From: Aquarana catesbeiana
Lineage: Eukaryota; Chordata; Amphibia; Anura; Ranidae
Length of the DNA: 64,000 bases
Reading direction: 5' to 3'
Assembly: GCF_042186555.1 (NCBI RefSeq)
Contig: NC_133330.1
Span: forward strand, 346,409,279 to 346,473,278
A program made the position numbers and the translations under genes. The notes beneath the pieces are model-generated. The model had not been told where the DNA came from, searched no databases, and saw nothing but the letters and a program-made list of their open reading frames with translations. Below, piece by piece: positions 59,020 to 64,000 of this stretch. How positions within the stretch are numbered: position 1 is the first letter of the stretch; every line of letters starts with the position of its first letter.

Positions 59020-59740
59020 AAATATGTTAATAGTAAAAAAACAAGGTCAGAACACATTGGCCCCAGTAAAGGATGATCAGGGGACGCTGGTTACAAATGA
59101 CAAGGAGGAGGCAACTGTACTAAATGCTTTCTTCTCCTCAGTTTTTACTAAGGAAAAGGAGGGGTATAATAATCAAGACAGTAGAAGTAGAAATGCATCA
59201 CAGAGCGTACCCGTGTGGCTTACAGAAGCTGCTGTCCAATGAGACTTGAAAAACTTAAAGCAAATAAATCACCAGGACCAGAAGATGGCTTTCACCAGAG
59301 AGTACTCCAAGAACTATTCCTAATTTATATGGAGGGCATACTGACAGGAATGGTACCAGCTGACTGGCGAAGGGCCAACGTGGTACCAATATTTAAAAAA
59401 GGGCCAAAACCTATACCTGGAAACTACAGAACAGTTAGCCTAACATCAATAGTATGTAAAGAGGGGATGATAAGGGACTATATACAAGATTTTAGTAATA
59501 AGAACGATATCATTAGCAGTAATCAGCATGGATTCATGAAGAATCGTTCTTGCCAAACCAATCTATTAACCTTCTATGAGGAGGTGAGTTGCCATCTAGA
59601 TAAAGGAAGGCCCGTAGACATGGTGTATCTGGATTTTACAAAAGCATTTCATACAGTCCTCCACAAACACTCAATTTACAAACTGAGGTCTGTAGACATG
59701 GACCATAGGGTCTTTGTATTTGGATAGAAAATTGGGTACA
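59020..59740 (+). pseudogene. LINE reverse transcriptase, N-terminal half
   Basis: Motifs in order: LEKLKANKSPGPEDGFHQRV, GMVPADWRRANVVPIFKKGP, GNYRTVSLTSIVCKEGMIRD, SSNQHGFMKNRSCQTNLLTF and VYLDFTKAFHTVLHK (family YLDFSKAFD; the last residue is changed to H). It is cut at about 59740-59790 by inserted sequence. Confidence 0.9.
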
Positions 59741-59799
59741 GGAGCGTGTCTAGAGGTTGGTAATAAATGGCGTATACTCAGAATGAAAGGTGTATGTAT

Positions 59800-60525
59800 G
59801 TGTATATATATATATTTATTTTTACAGCACTCGCAAAAATATGAACAATCAAATTAATGAGTGAAAACAATAACAATAACCAATAATGTCCATATACATT
59901 GTGTAAATGTTCTCCAATCATAAAGTGCAGTTGTTTTCCAAACTTCAAGGTGCGCCACACACCCCTCCAGTGTCCTCACTCACCGGGAAGAATGGACCTC
60001 TAGCTTTTCAGTCCAGGGGTCGTTCAGGGTAGAACGCTGGCCATAAAACACCAGGAAACGCTGCATTGGCTTCCAGGGGAACACACGCCGAATGCGGCGT
60101 TTCCTGGTGTTTAATCCTTGCGATTTCGATGCTTGATTAATACTTATAGCCTGTAAGTACCTATCCACGTTTGTGCATTAAAGCTTTGCCAAACTGTACT
60201 TCACTATTAGTCCTTCGCTTCATTTTTGGTGACTATATCCACATATGACCATCACGATTGGGGGAGATCTTCATTGGATCCTTCTGCCATTTATGGCCAG
60301 CGTTCTACCCTGAACGACCCCTGGACTGAGAAGCTAGGGGGTCCATTCTTCCCGGTGAGTGAGGACACTGGAGGGGTGTGTGGCGCACCTTGAAGTTTGG
60401 AAAACAACTGCACTCTATGATTGGAGAACATTTACACAATATATATGGACATTATTTGTTATTGATTTGTTTTCACTCAATTTGATTGTTCATATTTGTG
60501 CGAGCACTGTAATTATATATATATA
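59800..60525. repeat. Foldback element inserted in the LINE RT
   Basis: Left arm about 59805-60050 and right arm about 60288-60520 are complementary ('tggccagcgttctaccctga', 'acgacccctggactga', 'tttggaaaacaactgcact', 'gttcatatttg'). The spacer is about 240 bp. (TA)n tracts lie at both outer ends. No coding. Confidence 0.85.
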
Positions 60526-60534
60526 TATATATAT

Positions 60535-60887
60535 TAGGGCTGGGGAAAAATCGATTTTAATCTTGAATCGAGTTGAGAGGTCAAATCGATTCAAAATTTC
60601 AGCAAATCGTTTTTTTTTTGTTTTTTTTTTCCCACCAGGAATGGCGCTGACACTGCGCCGGTCCTGAGGAGCTGCGGGCAGAAGTTTTTAGGCGAGGCGG
60701 CGGCTTCGGCCTAGTCAGCGAGGCCGGACGACGCGAATTAGGCCGAAGCCGCGGCCTCGCCTGAAAACTTTTGCCCGCAGCTCTCCAGGACCGGCGCAGT
60801 GTTCAAGAAAAAAAAAAAAAAACTCAATTCGAATCGTAAATCGAGTTTGTTTTTAAGAAATAGCAGATTTTTTTTCTCCCAGCCCTA
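60535..60887. mobile_element. MITE with TAGGGCTGGG ends
   Basis: Starts TAGGGCTGGGGAAAAATCGA and ends TCTCCCAGCCCTA. Much of the 353 bp is a palindrome ('gcgggcagaagtttttaggc' against 'gcctgaaaacttttgcccgc'). The ends are hAT-like; AT-rich flanks (atatatat and aaatatat) prevent a clear duplication call. Confidence 0.75.
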
Positions 60888-60977
60888 AAATATATATATA
60901 TTTATCCAGCAAGTGAATAGCACTTTGTGTACAGTAGCTGCAATCACTAGTACTATTTATTTACACTCACTTTCAGT

Positions 60978-61126
60978 GCGAGTGTGTGTGTGTATATGTA
61001 TATGTGTGTGTATATGTATATGTGTGTATATGTATATGTGTGTGTGTGTATGTATATGTGTGTGTGTGTGTGTGTATATGTATATGTGTGTGTGTGTATA
61101 TGTATATGTGTGTGTGTATATGTATA

Positions 61127-61163
<37 letters not shown>

Positions 61164-61198
61164 ATATGTATATGTGTGTGTGTGTGTGTATATGTATA

Positions 61199-61235
<37 letters not shown>

Positions 61236-61419
61236 ATATGTATATGTGTGTGTGTGTGTGTATATGTATATGTGTGTGTGTGTGTGTATATGTATATGTG
61301 TGTGTGTATATGTATATGTGTGTGTGTGTATATGTATATGTGTGTGTGTGTATATGTATATGTGTGTGTGTATATATATGTGTGTGTGTGTGTATATGTA
61401 TATGTGTGTGTGTATATGT

Positions 61420-61451
<32 letters not shown>

Positions 61452-61532
61452 GTGTGTGTATATGTATATGTGTGTGTGTGTATATGTATATGTGTGTGTA
61501 TATGTATATGTGTGTGTGTATATATATATATT
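60978..61532. repeat. (TATATG)(TG)n microsatellite, about 555 bp
   Basis: Alternating TATATGTATATG and (TG)4-12 blocks. All frames are open on both strands as a trivial consequence. A shorter (CA)n is at 7217-7254. Confidence 0.97.
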
Positions 61533-61540
61533 ATACTCAG

Positions 61541-62220
61541 AATGGTCTGGAGTAGTAAGTGGAGTCCCTCAAGGATCTGTTCTGGGACCAATTCTGTTTA
61601 TTTATAAATAATATAGAGGATGGGATAAATCGATCGATCTCAGTGTTTGCTGTCCATACAAAACTGAGTGGGGCAGTAACTTCACAGCAGGATATAGGAA
61701 CCTTACAAGAAGACCTCAATAAAATAATGGGGGAGGGGCAACTACATGGCAAATGAGGTTTAATGTTTAAAAGTGTAAAATAATGCATTTGGGGGCTAAG
61801 AATATGAACGCAAGTTACACACTAGGGGGGAGAACCTCTGGGGGGATCTAGGATGGAAAAGGACCTGGGGGTCCTAGTAGATGATAGGCTCAGCAATGAC
61901 ATGCAATGCCAAGCTGCTGCTAATAAAGCAAACAGAATATTGGCATTAAAAAGGGTCCAGAGATAAAACCATAATCCTGCCACTTTAATAAACTCTGGTT
62001 CGGTGACATCTGGAGAATGCCGTCCAGTTCTGGTCACCAATCCTCAGAAGGGATGTGCTGGAACTGAAGAGCGTCCAGAGAAGAGTGAACAAGCTAATAA
62101 GGGGACTGGAGGACCTCAGTTACTAGGAAAGGCTACACACGTTACACTTATTCTTCCTGGAGAAGAAACGCTTGAGAGGGGATATGATGGCGATATACAA
62201 ATACCTCAATGGTGAGCCCA
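61541..62220 (+). pseudogene. LINE reverse transcriptase, C-terminal half
   Basis: Readable: GVPQGSVLGPILFIYK (SGVPQGSVLGP motif), NRSISVFAVHTKLSGAVTSQ, where the catalytic FADD box reads FAVH, then KDLGVLVDDRLSNDMQCQAA and ANKANRILALK, with frameshifts after that. This copy is catalytically dead. The segment equivalent to the 30-bp array of the other copies is single here (about 62195-62220). Confidence 0.88.
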
Positions 62221-62243
62221 ACATGGGGAGGAAATGATTCAAT

Positions 62244-62715
62244 TTAAAGTGGAGGTCCACCCTAAAAACAGAAATTGCATTAAAATTCATAAAAAAAATG
62301 AACTTTTTTTTTTTTTTACTTACCTGAAACCCCTGTTGCTAGGCAGTCTTCCTAATCTGCCTCCTCTTCCTATTCCACGGCACTTCCTCCTCCTCATTCG
62401 GTGAGCGGCCCCGTTGCCTTCTGGGAACTGTGTGTGTCCCGGGAAACAACGGCGCCATTCACAAAGCGCCACGCGACTCGCACATGCGCAGTAGGAAACG
62501 GGCAGTGAAGCCGCAAGGCTCCACTGCCTGTTTCCCTTAGTTAGGATGGAGGTGCCGCCGGTCGATCTGATGGACAGATCGGCCTGGGGGGGGGGGGGGG
62601 GCCACATCGTGGGCTCCCTGGACAGATAAGTGTCCTTAATAAAAGTCAGCAGCTACAGTGTTTGTAGATGCTGACTTTTAAAAAAAAATAAATAGCATCC
62701 GAAACCCCCCTTTAA
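62244..62715. mobile_element. TTAA MITE inside LINE
   Basis: Bounded by TTAA (62244-62247 and 62712-62715), with ends 'agtggaggtccaccct' and 'gaaacccccc'. It contains a CpG-rich middle and a G-run (62586-62602), and no coding. LINE sequence resumes immediately after it ('ggaggcacagggtcacctaa'). Confidence 0.75.
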
Positions 62716-63034
62716 GGAGGCACAGGGTCACCTAATGAGATTGGAGGAGAAGCGGTTTAACCTCAAACTGTGTGGGGAGTTCTTCACTGTCAGGGCTCTA
62801 AGGATGTGGAACTTCCTCCCTCATTCAGTGGTGTCAGCGAGAAGAATTGATAGCTTCAAAAAACTCTTAGATGGGCATCTTATGAACTATGATTTTTTTT
62901 TTACATGAGCCCACATACACCCACACTGGATGGACTGGTGTCTTTATTCATCCTTGCCAACTATGTAACTATTGTACTGCTCTGTGCCGGACACTTGGAG
63001 TTCCTCCACACCAAACTGGTCAAACCATAAAATT

Positions 63035-64000
63035 CTGGAGAAAGAAAATGTAGAAAAATGTAAAATAATGCATTTGGGTGGTAAAAATCTGAATGCAATC
63101 TATAGATTGGGGGGAGAACCTCTGGGGGGATCTAGGATGGAAAAGGACCTGGGGGTCCTAGTAGATGATAGGCTCAGCAATGACATGCAATGCCAAGCTG
63201 CTGCTAACAAAGCAAACAGAATATTGGCATTAAAAAGGGGATCAACTCCAGAGATAAAACGATAATTCTCCTGCTCTACAAGACTCTGGTCCAGCCGCAC
63301 CTGGAGTATGCTGTCCAGTTCTGGGCACCAGTCCTCAGGAAGGATGTACTGGAAATGGAGCGACTACAAAGAAGGGCAACAAAGCTAATAAAGGGTCTGG
63401 AGGATCTTAGTTATGAGGAAAGGTTGTGAGCTCTGAACTTATTCTCTCTGGAGAAGAGACGCTTGAGAGGGGATATGATTTCAATATATAAATACCGGAC
63501 TGGTGACCCCACAATATATAAATACCGGACTGGTGACCCCACAATATATAAATACCGAACTGGTGACCCCACAACCCCACAATATACAAATACCGGACTG
63601 GTGACCCCACAATATACAAATACCGGACTGGTGACCCCACAATATACAAATACCGGACTGGTGACCCCACAATATATAAATACCGGACTGGTGACCCCAC
63701 AATATACAAATACCGGACTGGTGACCCCACAATATATAAATACCGGACTGGTGACCCCACAATATACAAATACCGGACTGGTGACCCCACAATATACAAA
63801 TACCGGACTGGTGACCCCACAATATACAAATACCGGACTGGTGACCCCACAATATATAAATACCGGACTGGTGACCCCACAATATATAAATACCGGACTG
63901 GTGACCCCACAATATACAAATACCGGACTGGTGACCCCACAATATATAAATACCGGACTGGTGACCCCACAATATACAAATACCGGACTGGTGACCCCAC
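63035..64000 (+). mobile_element. Second LINE copy, RT C-terminal part, running off the window
   Basis: 5' truncated at about 63035. It encodes KCKIMHLGGKNLNAIYRLGG, EKDLGVLVDDRLSNDMQCQA and, after a frameshift near 63245, the VRPHLEYAVQFWAPVLRKDV-like and SYEERL regions up to 63430. It then enters the 30-bp array. A scrap of Tc1 (62977-63025) separates it from the first LINE. Confidence 0.88.
63483..64000. repeat. 30-bp minisatellite in LINE RT, at least 17 units, continues beyond window
   Basis: Units 'aatatataaataccggactg' plus 'gtgaccccac' (TGDPTIYKYR per unit). One 9-bp 'aaccccaca' insertion is near 63572. Variants TATAAA and TACAAA alternate. It is identical in sequence and LINE position to the array at 23593-23968, in opposite genomic orientation. 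Confidence 0.96.

Larger units (their letters stand above)
57380..62965 (+). mobile_element. CR1-like LINE, near full length, broken by insertions
   Basis: Order on the plus strand: ORF1 (57430-58270), endonuclease (58290-58990), reverse transcriptase (59020-59740), a foldback and MITE plus microsatellite insertion (59790-61540), RT continued (61541-62220), a TTAA MITE (62244-62715), and the RT C-terminus and tail (62716-62965, 'ggatggactggtgtctttat'). Stops and frameshifts occur throughout. The host phrase 'TTTAA' on both sides of the MITE joins the LINE cleanly. Confidence 0.88.

Noticed and set aside
60913..61611. Val/Cys/Tyr-rich frames in all readings
   Set aside because: TG/TATATG microsatellite.
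63483..64000. Regular short repeats that might be taken for a CRISPR array
   Set aside because: Units are contiguous with no unique spacers, in a eukaryotic LINE; the same applies to all arrays in this window.
56073..64000. Further HECTD3 exons
   Set aside because: I looked for the continuation of the DOC domain (KKLLLTVD-type) after acceptors on the plus strand and found only transposon sequence; the next exon is presumably beyond 64000.

Overview
This is vertebrate nuclear DNA, almost certainly from a frog. Two spliced protein-coding genes with canonical GT/AG junctions sit in introns swollen by transposons and tandem repeats. The organism call is inference: the window carries CR1-like LINEs with an esterase-type ORF1, TTAA-flanked MITEs, hAT, Tc1 and piggyBac relics of a kind I associate with ranoid frogs.

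GENES. (1) UROD (uroporphyrinogen decarboxylase, haem synthesis) is complete on the minus strand: 10 coding exons between 35069 (ATG) and 8627 (stop). All intron phases are compatible, and the exons sum to 1104 nt, or 367 residues, the length of human UROD. (2) HECTD3 (HECT-type E3 ubiquitin ligase) runs on the plus strand. Five N-terminal coding exons lie at 48389-56072 (about 275 residues of roughly 860); the rest of the DOC domain and the HECT domain lie beyond the window. The genes are divergent, as in human. The likely shared promoter is 35070-35477, which also holds a probable non-coding HECTD3 leader exon with a donor at 35477, spliced over about 12.9 kb to an acceptor just before the HECTD3 ATG.

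LAYOUT. 1-8400: a 39-bp minisatellite, a broken piggyBac transposase, a 4.1-kb hAT element, half a Tc1 element and a 44-bp array. 8400-35070: UROD, with intron-filling arrays (63 bp, 39 bp, 61 bp, 42 bp satellite, 30 bp, 21 bp, GC-rich about 33 bp, 14 bp, and 21 bp with CRE and CCAAT motifs), two LINE 3' pieces, hAT and TTAA MITEs and several foldbacks. 35070-48380: promoter and HECTD3 leader intron, with 17-, 31-, 33/34- and 40-bp arrays, a second hAT copy with perfect 8-bp target duplications, and YY1-motif palindromes. 48380-56080: HECTD3 exons with a 61-bp array, a 46-bp array, a near-complete Tc1 element and a 31-bp G-rich array. 56080-64000: Tc1 scraps, a candidate solo LTR, a near full-length LINE broken by foldback and MITE insertions, and a second LINE fragment ending in a 30-bp array that runs off the window.

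MAIN PATTERN. About 20-21 kb, one third of the window, is tandem repeat in more than 20 unrelated arrays. Several arrays arose inside identifiable transposon copies: their unit is present once in a sister copy elsewhere in the window. One 61-bp minisatellite family occupies introns of both UROD and HECTD3, in the same orientation relative to transcription of each gene. I saw no RNA genes, CRISPR arrays or prokaryotic features.
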